A stretch of DNA of 64,000 nt from Phaeosaccion multiseriatum. Lineage: Eukaryota; Ochrophyta, other classes. A program made the translations under genes and the position numbers. Below are positions 1 to 11,919 of this stretch, in pieces. How positions within the stretch are numbered: the first letter of the stretch is position 1; each line of letters begins with the position of its first letter. The stretch is taken from positions 1,054,001 to 1,118,000 of the forward strand of contig OZ218956.1 in the NCBI GenBank assembly GCA_965112735.1, in the 5' to 3' direction. The notes under the pieces are model-generated. The model ran no database searches. It was not told the DNA's origin and saw only the letters and a program-made list of their open reading frames with translations.

Positions 1-2720
1 CTATAACTACGGCTTAGTTAGTCATCACGCGTTCGCAGGAATCGTGACGCTCGACCGTAGGCGGCTGCTCGAGCTATCTCGGAGATCCCTCAGCGTATGT
101 CTGGATATCTTGGACCACATCGTGCTCGCCCCTGCTGGCGTAGCAGCAGTAGGAGGAGGCAAGGGTCCTGACCGGCCCTTCAGGTCCTCTGCGCCGGAGT
201 CTGCAGTCACTCTTTATGAGGATTGCCGGAGCACTTTGGCGGATACTTACCTCCTCCTACGGGGCATGCCGTACACACTCCTCGCCAAGGAAGACGAAGT
301 ACTCGAGGAGTATTACTACCAGCAAGCTCCGATTCCATACGGAGATGAGGGTTCATTAGCCACAGAAAGCGAGAATGCCTGCTTGCTGGAACGGGCCCTC
401 CTTCACGCTCGCTTTCGGCGGCACGACGTTGCCATCCAGATGCTACTCCCCCACTGCGACGCCAATCCAGGTGGCTATGCCCCCCGGGAGTGTAGAGGTA
501 CGCATGTACGCAGCAAAGAGGGAGAGGAGGCTAATGTGGGTGGGGGATGCTGTGAGGAAGATCGGAGTAGCAGGGAAGGGGGGCTCGAGCACGATGGGGA
601 CATTGATGTTCGTCACCAGCTCGACCCCTACTTCGCCACGCCGAGCAAGAGGCAGCCAAAGCGGCAAGAGACGAAAGGTAGCGTCGGAGAGTGCTTCTGC
701 AGGGCTATCGAGGTCATCCAGAAGCATGCTTCAGTAAGTGTGAGCCTTTCACATGTACACCGGCTCTTGGATGCGGTCATGCCCCTAGGCCAGGCGGGCT
801 ACCACTTTTCTCCCACCCCTGTCGCTGCTGTCCATGGCGAATCTCTTGCTCACCAAGAGGGTTCGGGGCCAACAGCGAGGCGGGAGGCCTTGAGGGAAGC
901 AGCGGAGCAAGGCGATGATTCCGTGCCAGCAACGGTGGGGATCTTCCTCCTGCTGGGCCAGGAGAGGATGGAGCTGGCCGCCGCTCACCCGCTGCTTTGC
1001 CGTTCGCTGCTTCATCTCTGGCGCTCACCTGAGCATCGAGCTACTGTGGCGAGGTGCCGCCTGCACGTAATTGGCTCGATCAGGTCAGTGATGTCAATGG
1101 GAGACAAGGACAGGTAGACGCTTTCGTGACTTTCCTCTCACCATCTTTCTCTATGGTTCCCTCGGGCCTGGCCTCAGCCCCGCTTACCCGCAGCAGGAGG
1201 AGAGCTTCCGCCGGGCACTGGGGGAGGCCGCCGACCACCTGTGGGGCGGTTACCACCTCGTAAGAGGGGCGGACTTGCCCCAATACGCTTGGGACGGAAA
1301 CTATCTGCGGTACGTGCGTGTGTTGGTTGGTCGTATCGTGCTTGCGGTGCCTGCAAAGTAAAGTGCTTGTGTCTCTTCCCATTCAGTGCGAGTCTGAGGT
1401 CCGCCCTTTCCCGTCAACTGAAGCCCTCTGATGTAGAATCATACGCTTTTTACTGACCACGTCGTCTTACCCGCTACACCTTCTCTTGTTCTCCTCACTC
1501 GTGCGCTGCAAGCCCTTCTTACCTCCCTCGTCCCTTCTCTCCTGGAACATCGTAGGAAAGTTTACTCCTTCTATTGGCTAAGCGCTTCTCTGGGGTACAC
1601 TCATGTCATGAGTGTCGACGACGACATAATCATCTCGCCGTACGCGCTCGCTTCCCTCGTGAGCAATGCGGACAAGCTAACTTACACCCCTCATCCCCCG
1701 GGCGGAGAGGAGTCGAAAGACAGGGCCCGCGAGGAGGAAGGACAGGCAGAGGCAGGAGAGATGATGGCGACGGCGGAAGCATCCAACTACCGCCACCGCT
1801 CGGCCAAGGGCACAGAAGGAGCAGAAGCGCGAGCATGTAGTATCCTCTCTCCCGCACTCTCTACGGGCATACCCTCCACGGAGATGTGGATCGACGCGCA
1901 CCTGCTGTCGGACAGTAGCGGGAGAGAGGATGCTGTCGATGCAGAGGCCATTCTGAAGTGTTTCGCGCAGTCGACGGTTCCCGAAGGAGACTTGCAGACA
2001 TTTCTTGGCTCGTCCTATCTACCAATGGAGCAGGGCTGGAATTCCTCCGCGCACTACGCGCAGGTGCAGGCTGCAATCGACGCAGGGCATCTGCTGCAAC
2101 CGACCCATACGCACTCCTACGGTGCAGGGCTACACCCAGTGAGGTGGAACAGGACCTGCTCGGAGCAGCTGGCACGAGTGGTTGAGCGGCTGCTCCCCAA
2201 AGAGCTGCTCGTGGACCGTAGTCACGAGGTACGCGTGAGCCAAGTGACCGGTGGGTAGGAAAGGGGTGTGTGGATTGACGTTGAGAAACAAGATCGCCCG
2301 CCCTCCTCCTTACGGTATGCCTCCCTCGTCGGCTGTACGCTCTTTCCCCCCCTCCCCTCCCCACTCCCCCTACACGCGAAGGTGGTCCATGAGCCAACGG
2401 GGAAGTTCCCCTACTTGTGTAACTCCATTTGGGTTGCGCCACTGTCGCTCGTATACCAAACCCTCACTCGCTTCGAGTGGATGAGGTGGTCGCACCCTTT
2501 TGACGAGGCGGTTATGAACAAAATCGTCCACGAAGAGCAGCTGGACTTGTGCTTCGTGCGAAACGCCTTTGCTGTACATCCCACATACCTGCATGACCAG
2601 CGGGACAGAGAGCTTGTTTTCAGCATGCACATCGCCGCCGACAAAATCTTATCGGAAGGGCTGTCTCCGCGGGAGAGCGAGAAAGAGGGGGAGGGAATTG
2701 GAAGATTGGGGATGGACTAG
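1..2720 (+). CDS. Partial glycosyltransferase-like protein with DDD motif (5' end outside window)
   Basis: Paralog of the gene at 4272-8023. The reading frame is open from the left window edge, so the start lies upstream; the GTG at 44 is not a start. Four exons fit: 1-1083, 1178-1309, 1556-2228 and 2382-2720 (TAG stop). Seen: an opening block shared with the paralog (YNYG, then an ARRS-like stretch), a block GIFLLLGQERMEL...HPLLCRSLL, then GYTHVMSVDDDIIIS, PALSTGIPS, HPVRWNRTCS, FPYLCNSIW and EEQLDLCFVRNAFAVHP. The DDD triplet in a hydrophobic context resembles the metal-binding DxD of GT-A glycosyltransferases, so I infer a sugar transferase of unknown specificity; the fold is not proven. 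It stops about 35 residues after the FAVHP block, whereas the paralog continues for about 390 more residues, so this copy lacks the second domain. Confidence 0.6.
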
Positions 2721-4271
2721 GGTGAAGGTTGTAAAGACAGGTGTAAAAGAAGATTCCGTTGGCGGGATAAACAACGGGGAAGACGGGAAGCGACACGGGC
2801 GCCAAGCGGGGCGACATTCAATAGAGGAAGAGTGTGGGAGAAGCAACGACAGGACATTCTGCCCTGCCCACTAAGCCCCCCTCGGTTCCTCCCTTGCTCG
2901 CTCGCACGCCCGCAGGCGCTAACGCACGCACGCACGCACCTGCACGGCTCTTCCCGCCCAGCGCAATCCCCGCCGCAGCGCCGCCCTCTCCCTCTCTGCG
3001 TCGCGATACGAAGCCTGACGAAGACTGCTCCAACTGGAATGACTTCGTCGTATTGGAGCCCCACGCGGAGTCTCCGACGGTTGTAAGGAGTGTGGATCAA
3101 GGGCCCTGACCGATTCTTCAGCACAACCAACGCACCCCTGCCACCAGTCACGCCTTCTCTGAATCGGCTTGGTGAGCCTTGGGCCCGGGAAAGGCTGTTC
3201 CTTCATCGGCACGGGGTCTGAAACTGCAGAGATTCGACTGCTGTTGGCCGTACTGCTGCTCCTCCTTTAAAGCGTGAGGGAGGCTCGTCGATCGAGCTGA
3301 AGGAATAGAACGGACAATGAATAAATAAACACCCTTCCCTTTGGAGGGCGAAGCTTCAGTTTGTGTAAAGTGCTTGCTCCGCGAAGCAGAAACAAACTCC
3401 GTATCTCTATGTCGAGCAATAGCTAGTTGCGTGTGCAAGACTGGTGGCATCTGGCTGACCAACTGACCTAAGGACGTAGCTATGAAGCTGTTGGAGTGGT
3501 GGACAAGGACTTTGATTATCGATTAGCAAAGCACGTCTACGGAAGGGCTGATGAGGACTAAGACTCGGTCAATGAGCAGCTGCTCTGAGATCTGGGCTGA
3601 AGAAAGTCAGCTCAGTCAGAGTAAGCTCAGTTGGCCACCAAGAACTTGTCCATCCCCGCACTGGAAAAGACGACGTACGTGTGTAGCTGAGCTTCACGTG
3701 TGCGTTTCATACACGCACTTCCACACCATGTGTGTTTCGCAATCATACATACCGCTAAGACATTTGTCAGCATCGCTCTTGCCTGTGCAGCTAAAGCTCC
3801 ACGTGTGTGTTTCGTAAGCATCACACACCACTCACTGTACACTCACTGAGGCGAAGGCAAGGAGGAGCTGCATCTCGGCCAGCTGTGGTCGGCCTCTCAG
3901 TTCTCTCCAGGGTTGCTGCTGGTCGCCAGCCAAGTGGGAACACCGCCCGTTTCAACATAGGCCTGACAAGTACGCCTGCCAGGGGGAGAGCGGCAGCCAC
4001 GCCTACGCAAGAAAAACAGTCAGGCCTCCCGGTGGCTGTACTTGCTTCGAGAGCCTACTTGGTCCCAGCCATCTGGCTCTGATCTGTGTGAACTCTCTCC
4101 TGCCGAGTGCCACGGATATGGCTGGTGCGTGCTCTTTGCGTCCCTCTGGTGGGTGAAGTGGCGCACCCGTGATCAAGCTTTCCATTCGCATGGCTTCCAT
4201 GAGGTTCGGAAGAGCCGTCTTCCCGTGCCGTTTAGATAGCAAGCGCTTGATGCAGAACAGCAGCCAACAAG
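2721..4271. other. Gene-free stretch, 1.55 kb
   Basis: Between two convergent paralogous genes. I see no ORF with family resemblance, and no trace of the second domain that the left gene lacks. A short imperfect repeat around an ACGTGTG(T/C)GTTTC core occurs near 3694-3708 and again near 3802-3816, with a related copy near 3730. Function unknown. Confidence 0.4.
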
Positions 4272-7200
4272 CTACCCTGCAGAAAACGCCGTAGCGTAAC
4301 AGCGAGAGAGACACTCAACAGAGGCATGTCGATAGTCGCTGCCCTGGGAGTGCCGCTCCAGCTGCTCATCTCCCAAGCTCCACATCTCAAAGTGGGTGTG
4401 AGCACCTATCGAAGCGCTTGCTTTGCCACCCTCACCACCTGCAGCAGCCACAGAAACCGCGGGCCCCCCTATCCAATGCTCAAGTGTCCGCTCCCACGCC
4501 ATGTTCCCAGGGGGAGGGTAGTCGAAGAGGTCAAGCCTCTTTTGCGGGGTTCCGAGCTGCGCCAAATAGTCTGCTCTTGCCCACCAAACGTTTCCTGAGT
4601 AGAACCAGGAGTCTTGCGGCCCGGCCATGAGATCCACCCCACACGTCACAGTCTGTGAGCCTTGTTCTTCGCCATCACCGGGCAGCAGTCTCTCAAGGCA
4701 AAGGCGGTGGTGGTCCAATGTAAAGTAGCTGAGGTAGTCTCTCCATTGTGCCGACCCGAGGTGCTCGGGTCCCCCTCTACCCTTGTTGGCGTTGAGGTAG
4801 AGAATAGAATGATTCCCGTGTCCTCTGGCGAAGTGCCAAACACGCATGAGCACGGGAAGCTCTTGCAACAACAGCATGTGTGGAAAGCACTCGACCTCAA
4901 TGTCAAGACTCTCCGCAGAGCTGCGAAAGGCGTTTTGATGCGAAATCACCTCTTGACACTCGGTAGAGCCCTCCGCTGTTACCACAAGAAAGACTTGCAG
5001 GTTCTTCACCGTCTCGGGAAGGCCTGAGGCAGTTATGCGACTCAGAAGCTCGCTGAGAATGCCCTCCCAACCAGCCAACGCCCTCAGGTGCAAAAACACG
5101 GCGACTTCGGCCGCAGATACAGCGGCAGCAGCAGCAGCAGCAGTCCGAGGAACGTGCTCACAAACCTTCTGTTCCTCTCCTTCTGATGAAGGGCTGCAAC
5201 ACGCCGCCCTCTTGACGACTCGTCTTGGGGGAGAAGCCTTGCCTTTGTCGCCTACCTCAGCCCCAAGAGACTCCGCCTGAGCCTGGGCCAGAGACGTGTC
5301 CCTAGAGAGAGGCACAGTGAAAATCTCTTCCCCCAAATCCTCCTCCTCTGCACCTCCTTCGCTTGCTTCAGTCGCGGCCTTGAGCACTGTATCTGCCTCT
5401 CTGTACAGCTCGAGATGATCTACCCAGCCTTGGTCGTCATGAAAGTATGAGGGGTGCACTGCAAAGGAGTTCTGCACATAGCAAGTGGTCAGTTGCTCTT
5501 CTTTCACGAGCATCGTCATGGGCGCTTCGTCGTACGGATGACTCCTGGAGAGGGAGGGGTCGAGAGAGGAAGCGAGCGAGGAAAAGGGCTGTGAGAACTA
5601 TCCCGGCGAGGCGGTGCCAGGAAACCAAGCTCAACGTCATGTCGTGAAGGGGAGGGGACTTCCGAGCCAGACAAGGTATCCCGTTTTTAAAAAAAAGTCC
5701 GTATCGTAACCATAAAACGTTCTCACCGCACAACTCATCACACAACTCATACCGCCCCTCACTCTCACCATGTGTACCAGTCCGCCCGAGAGAGGACCTC
5801 GAAGACAAACTCCACAGAGGCCATCCACATGCTGTTACAAAAGTAGGGGAACTCGTCCCAGGCTGCAGCATAGAGGCGGTGCTCCTGCTCGGTACGCTCC
5901 TTCCTTGTCACGTTGCGGTGCCTCTCAGTCTCCTTGTGCTGCTGCTGCTCTTCCTTCGTCTCGAAATCTGCCCATTTCCCTCCCGTTCCACCCCTCCTCA
6001 GGAGCTCCGTCTCCATAAGTCGACGGGCCGCATCTCCCATCAAAGTCGAGCACTCCCTGTTGAAGCGCACAGGATGTATGCCCCCAGCGAACGCTCGCAC
6101 GTTGCCTGGCTCAAGGATGTGAGGCAAAGCCCTCTTGACCCGACCGTAAAATGCCTTTGAGTCAAAGTCTCTCCATGGAAAATCGCCGACCCCGATCTCG
6201 ACGTTAGCTTCATTGGGCAGGTCAAACTCAAACTCAGCCTGCGCTTCGTCCGGTTGCTGTCCAAGCCTCAGGGCGGCCAAAACATCCTCCGGTAGCACAG
6301 TTCTGGCGAAGCAGTCTCGCACGCCTACTGCCTCGTCCTCAGAGAGGAAGCTTTCGATGAACATGTCCACTGTGGGAATCCCAGTCGAGAGCGCTGGGGC
6401 GAGGTAGGCACACCTCAATGGGTGCGCTCCTCCTCCACCCTCCCATCCCTCGCTCCTTCCGGCACCATCGCCATTCTTTGGGTGCCTTTTTGGTCGCTCA
6501 TAGCTCACAGACGCTTGTTGCTCGATCATGAACGCAAGCGCTTCGGGAGAGATGATGATATCATCATCGACGCTCATTATGTGAGAGTAACCCCTCTTGA
6601 GACTCACATCGAAGGCTGTAAAGATCTTGCGGAGATAGTTTCCATCCATGGGTTGGGACGGCACCTCCTGCCCTGCCACAAGGTGCAACCCTCCCCACAG
6701 CGCGTGCCCTACTTCCGCCAGCCCCTCCAAAAACTTGTGCTCATCGCCCTCCCAGGTGCTAAGGACGTGTAAGCGGACGCGCTCCACCACAGGGCGATAC
6801 TGCGGTGATCGGTAGAGCAGGAGGAGCGCCCGACAGAGAACGGGGTGAGTCTGAACTAAGTTGAGTCGCTCCACACCCATCAGGAGAAATATGCCAATCT
6901 CTGGCGCCTTGTCGCCGACCTCGCCCACCTCCCTCTCTTCCTTCACCCCAATAGTAGGCCTAGCCTCCCCCTCGACAGAATCACACTTCTCGCGAAGGTA
7001 CTGCTGACTCCTGCTGCTCCTGCTATTGATCGGGGTGCTCTCCCTTTGCTGGACATTGCCGTTCTTCCCTTCCGGAGCGTGCCCTTTGCTGTCCAACGGG
7101 TCGACTAACGCAATCGCTGCATCATACACGTCGTCGCTTACAAGCGTCAGAAGCGCTGACGAATGCCTCTCCACAAGCTCCTGAACGCCATTTAAGGCTT

Positions 7201-8023
7201 CGCTTTCTTCGTCACTGCTCTCTCTGTCTCCCAATACTCCCAGCACGGTCCGCGCATCTTCAGTCTGTCGGTACCGCTCGAAGAGTAAGGCAAGCTGCAA
7301 GGGCACCTCAATAGACTCTTGCGGCAGGAAGTGTGCCGGCAAGGGGTGACACCAATCTTGTCCCGCCTTCTCGACGAAAGGGTGGGGCGCTCGAGAAGTG
7401 GCGCTCGTCAAGAGCACTAGTCCGGTCGCGCAGTTGGCATACAGTTGTCGCATCTTCTCGCCCACGGACTCATCGCCGGGGCTACCCTGCTCTGCCCCTG
7501 CTCTGTCGTCGCCGTCTCCAGACATGGGCTGCAGCAGGGGTGGTAGGAGGTGTATACAAGTCCAAAAGGACCTCCTTGCGGCCGCAATGAGTGCGAATTG
7601 GTCATACGCACCACTATAAATGTCAGGGTAGGATCTGAGGCAGGCAGCGCCGTAGTTATAGAAAGCCGTTCCTAGCAGTAGAACGTCCCCCTCCTTCATC
7701 GACGGCAATGACCCCGCCACCTCCACAGCTTCAGACACCATCACTCCAAAAAAGCGCAGAGCACAATCGTACTTTCCTTCGGAGAGGCATGAGCCAGCGG
7801 CCTCAAAATCTCGATGCTTAACGATCCGCCGATGTTCCTCGTACGAATCCACATCGTTCACCAGCGAGCTTCGTAGGGCACTGGCGCCGGCACTTCCCAG
7901 AAAAGGCGCGTCTTCCAGAGCACCAGAAGGGCGGGAAAGCCTCGCCGCGCGGGCAGACCTACCAAGATACAGGAGCAGACAAGCCATCGCCGCCACCTTC
8001 GTTCTCTCCCGATGCCGCTTCAT
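4272..8023 (-). CDS. Two-domain glycosyltransferase-like secretory protein (1,175 aa)
   Basis: Two exons (8023-5769 and 5544-4272) give 1,175 residues. The N-terminus (MKRHRERTKVAAMACLLLYLG) looks like a signal anchor, suggesting ER or Golgi. Domain 1 (about residues 60-800) matches the left-edge gene, including GYSHIMSVDDDIIIS, PALSTGIPT, HPVRFNRECS, FPYFCNSMW and EEQLTTCYVQNSFAVHP. The DDD is a likely metal-binding DxD. Domain 2 (about 880-1150) contains LYLNANKGRG, SGNVWWARADYL and NMAWERTLEHWIG. The WWAR and ER..EHWIG pattern is one I associate with bacterial and viral surface-glycan glycosyltransferase-like proteins. The intron separates W from SHPYDEAP, a junction that is exonic in the paralog. 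Donor and acceptor sugars cannot be read from the sequence. It is divergent from the methyltransferase at 8290 across 266 bp. Confidence 0.65.
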
Positions 8024-8289
8024 AAGAATACCAAACGAGCTCAGCCATTAGAGCGTTGCGAGCTCAAAGGATGGAAGGAAGAGCAAGCCTGGGAAGGCTG
8101 GTGGGATTTGGAGGCACATGGGCCGTCAACTGCCGGTGTAAGATCTTCCTCGGAGGGGTGATGAGTGTTTTCTTGAAGAGCCCTTGACTTGAGGATGCAG
8201 TAGTAGCAGTAGGAGCCATAGCTAATTCTTGCGAAGGCGCACTTATTCATATAAGTGCTTAGGAGTCTGCGGAGCTGAGACCAAGGGGG

Positions 8290-10041
8290 ATGAGGTTGCA
8301 TTTTCAAGCTGGTGTGCTGCTACTGCTCACCGTCCTTTTGCATGGCGAGAGAGCTCGTGGCGGCGAAGTCATTCCAGCAGACGGCTCTGCCTCTGGACAG
8401 GAGTACACCCTCCTGCATGATCTCGCCACCCAGTTCAACACTGACAAGGTGCAGGGGGAGAAGGGGTTCAGTGAGTCCTTGCTTGATGGGCCTTAGCTAC
8501 CCCTTACTTTTTCGGTGTGTGTCAACCTGCCTCAGGCTGCCCATGGCTTTGCTCCCTTGTACGAGGAGCGGTTTGGTCATCTTCGCCACACTCCGGCAGC
8601 CCTCCTTGAGGTGAGTGCGAGTCACTCTGCAGCCACCAGGCCTGCCCATCCTTTCCTGATGAGGCCGAAGCTGACGCAGCGGGCAGCGTGGGGCCTTTTT
8701 CGAAGCCCGATCTCGCTGAATGTCTCTTCTCCCCCCCCCCCCCACCTACCCACTACTGCTTCGCTCCTCCTGGCATGTCTTGCTTATGGCGGTTTGTCTG
8801 ATATCGGTTCATGGGCTCTTGCTTGTTGCTTGTTGCCCGAAGGTGGGGGTGTGGCAAGGCGCGTCGCTGAGCATGTGGCACGCCTTCCTCGATCACGCAG
8901 AGGCTCGGGTTGTTGGTATCGACCACTTCAAGGGGGGGCGTTTCAATCCGGCAGTGTGAGTTGTGCTCAAGCGCGGGGGAAGGAGGGGGAGCGATCCGAT
9001 AGAGCAAGAGAATTGCATCTCGGAGGAGCTGTGTTCATATGTCGTTCCTTATCTGTCGTCATCCCTTCAGGCACATCGAAGATGAAGGTAGGCGCTTTGT
9101 GTCCGTCGAGAGTCAACGCTCGTCACCCGCTGATCCTGCCCGAGTACTGCGGGCATACCAATACGGAGAATTACCACATGGTAAGGACTGAGAGGCTCAC
9201 TCACATTCACACTCACAGAGTTTTCCCCGCTGACCTTCTAACCCCCCTCTTCCCTACCTTGTAATACTCTTACTCTTTTCCACAGGTCAAGAAGTCTATA
9301 TGGTGGACCAGAGCGATAGGAAAGAGCTCGCTCGCTTCGTCTCTCTTCTCCAAAGGTCAGTGAAACACCCACGCCGCCTCAGTCTCCCTTCTTTGCTTAA
9401 CCGCTGTCCCCCCCGGCTCCGACAGGACAAACTCCGCCTTCGATGTCATTATCGACGACGGCAGCCATGTCATGAAGGACCAACAGCAAACGATGGGGAT
9501 GCTGTTTCCCTTCATCAGGCCCGGGGGCATTTTTGTGATGGAAGACACGACAACCTCGCGGCCCCCATGGACAGGTGGAACGGCAGCTCCCCCCTCTAGC
9601 CTCTTCTGCCTGAGCGTACCCCAGGACTAGATGCTTGACGCTGGCAGCGCTTACGCAGTAGAGCTGATGCTCCGAATGAATTCTCCCCCCGCGTCATGTC
9701 CTTCAGGCTATGGCGTGTTGCCAGACTCGTCCAATAACTGGTGGGCCCTGGTGAAGACGTGGCAGAGCACGGGAAAGGTGGAGTCGATGTACATGACACC
9801 AGAGGAGATGGCGTACATGACTCAGTGGACCGACAGCATGGTGAGTGACCACCGGTAGGCGGAACATACTCGCTCGCACTCGCTGACGTACGCTAACACC
9901 AACGCTGTTGATCTGTCACCTTCCCTTGGTCACCAGGAGTGCTTCATTCTCGTGGAGGGCAAGTCCGAGACGTGTCTCGTGCACAAAAAGGCCACCGTTG
10001 GAGGGCCAACCAGCAACAACCTCGAACAACTGGAAAGATAG
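8290..10041 (+). CDS. MycE/TylE-like class I sugar O-methyltransferase (304 aa)
   Basis: Eight exons: 8290-8448, 8536-8610, 8843-8955, 9071-9180, 9286-9355, 9426-9574, 9707-9840, 9937-10041. The first ATG opens a signal peptide (MRLHFQAGVLLLLTVLLHGE). Conserved blocks follow the SAM methyltransferase family of mycinamicin VI and demethylmacrocin methyltransferases: FNTDK, HGFAPLYEERFGHLR, LLEVGVWQGASLSMW (SAM glycine loop), VVGID, then FDVIIDDGSHVMKDQQQT (metal-binding acidic pair and histidine) and PGGIFVMEDT. These bacterial enzymes methylate a sugar hydroxyl in a metal-dependent way; here the signal peptide implies action in the secretory pathway, probably on a glycan. The C-terminal SGYGVLP...NNWWALV block is shared with the neighbour at 10057-11762. 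Family call is firm; substrate is unknown. Confidence 0.85.
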
Positions 10042-10056
10042 GATAGGATTGTACAT

Positions 10057-11762
10057 TCATTCAATAGAGTCTCTTTTATGAAGGAGGCATGTTTCGGACT
10101 GGCCTTTCACCACCAGAAAGCATTCCTGTGAGGGGTGTGAGGGGCCAAAACAAAAGCGAGAGAGAGCGCTAGTGTTAGTTACAGGTGGGTCTGGCTGAAT
10201 AGGTACGGTCCACACCATGTGCGACTTACAATCTTGTCAACCCAGCGCGTCATGTATCGCTCCTCCTCGGTCGTCATGTAGATGGACTGAATGGTGCCTG
10301 CCGCCCGCCACATGTCCATGACGGCCCACCAGTTGTTGCTCAGGTCCGGAAGGAGGCCGTACCCTGACAGAAGGGTGGCAGGGAGGCAAACCTGAGGCAC
10401 TCTGCCCCTTGTCGATGCATAAAAATTTTCCGTCCCCCTCTTTTGATGACGGGAATCATCCCTTGGAACCTCTCCTACCTGTGTGTTTTGGGTGTGACGT
10501 ATGCGTGTCTTCCATGACGTACACGCCCCCCGGCTTGACGAAGGGAAAAAGCATCCCCATCGTTTGTTGTTGGTCCTTCATAATGTGGCTTCCGTCGTCG
10601 ACAATAACATCAAAGGATGACTCCGTCCTACTTGCATGGTTCGGAGAGGGAACACTTGTTGGGCTCACTCCTCATTGTGGACTGCTCGGTACAAGAGCAC
10701 GCCTTACCTGTGAAGCATAGCCGTAAAGCGCTCAAGGTCGCTCCTTTCTCCCTGGTCCGTCATGTACACCTCTTGGCCTGTTCAGGTGGCCAAGCCATCA
10801 CACCATTGTGAGTCAGAAGGGGGGGCGAGTGGACAACGCTCTGATATGAACCCTCCCCTCGCCGCAACATTCACCTTTGGGAAGCTCCCCAAAGTGATAG
10901 GCTCGGAAGAATACCAGGGGATCGAGTGGCAATGATGCCACACTATCAACTGCCACGAACATTGTCCCTTCCTCCTCAAGGTAACTGTGGATAGCGGCGG
11001 AACCCGTGGTGGAGAGAGAGAGAGACGGCGGTCAGGGTAGAGGGCAGATCTACAAAAAGGTGCAGGAGGCAAGGACTTACACGGGCTTGGTCTTTAGGTA
11101 TCCCTGGAACTTGTCTACACCAACGATTCGAGCATCCGGGTGGTCGACGTAGGCGTGCCACATGTTCAAAGAAGCCCCTAGAAAGACCCCCACCTATTGG
11201 CAACGCGCCGAAAACATGAGATGGGAGAAAGGGGAGAGCGATAAGAGCGACAGCAGAAGACAGGGCGAGCTGCCAACTAAGCCCAAAGAGCATAGCATAC
11301 GCACCTCAAGTAGGTCCGTGGGCTTGTGCCGAATGTGTCCAAGCTGGTCCTCATAAATGACAGCGTAGCCATGACTTGCCTTCGGGAGTGTCAGAGAACA
11401 AAGTAATGAGATGGATAATATGGTCATATCTGATAGGACTAGGACCTGTTGTTTCGGACCTTGTCTGTCTTAAACTGGACTGCGAGGTCCTGAAGAATGG
11501 TGTGCTTGTCTGCCGCCTCGCCAAGCAAACGCGCAGCAGCATCAGCGCCCTTCTTTGTCTTCTCCATCCACTCCTCTTCTGAGTCTTCTTGGCCGTGCGA
11601 GTACTTCGAATACTGTGCCCGTGGTGCGCCATACTTGTTGACATCTCCTTCTGCTTCTACAGCGGCGCTGGCTCCTGCCACTGCTGCTACGCCTACAACA
11701 ACAACTATTCCTGCTAGCCTTCTCCATCTTCCACCGCGGCTGCTCCTGCTCACACCTCTCAT
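10057..11762 (-). CDS. MycE/TylE-like class I sugar O-methyltransferase, paralog (340 aa)
   Basis: Eight exons on the minus strand: 11762-11460, 11379-11305, 11193-11081, 10984-10875, 10777-10708, 10627-10479, 10363-10230, 10125-10057. Internal exons 2-7 have the same lengths as in the gene at 8290-10041 (75, 113, 110, 70, 149, 134 nt). The N-terminus is basic then hydrophobic (RRLAGIVVVVGVAAVAGAS), a signal anchor, followed by a Lys/Glu-rich linker. Motifs: FKTDK, SHGYAVIYEDQLGHIR, LLEVGVFLGASLNMW, FDVIVDDGSHIMKDQQQT, PGGVYVMEDT. The last exon (ECFLVVKGQSETC, ending TGA) is easy to miss but matches the paralog. Stop codons of the two genes are about 15 bp apart, so their 3' UTRs must overlap. 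The same metal-dependent sugar methylation is inferred. Confidence 0.83.
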
Positions 11763-11919
11763 GTAATTTGTTTCTTTTTTTTCCTCTTTTATTTTTACCA
11801 GATTTTTACCGTCGGCATCGGTGTGCAGGTGTTGGTTCTACAGGAGGAGGAAAAGGAATTTTACTTTTATCCCCGCCCCCGCCCCCTCCCTCGGCGACTC
11901 CCAACAAGGTCTGTAGGCA

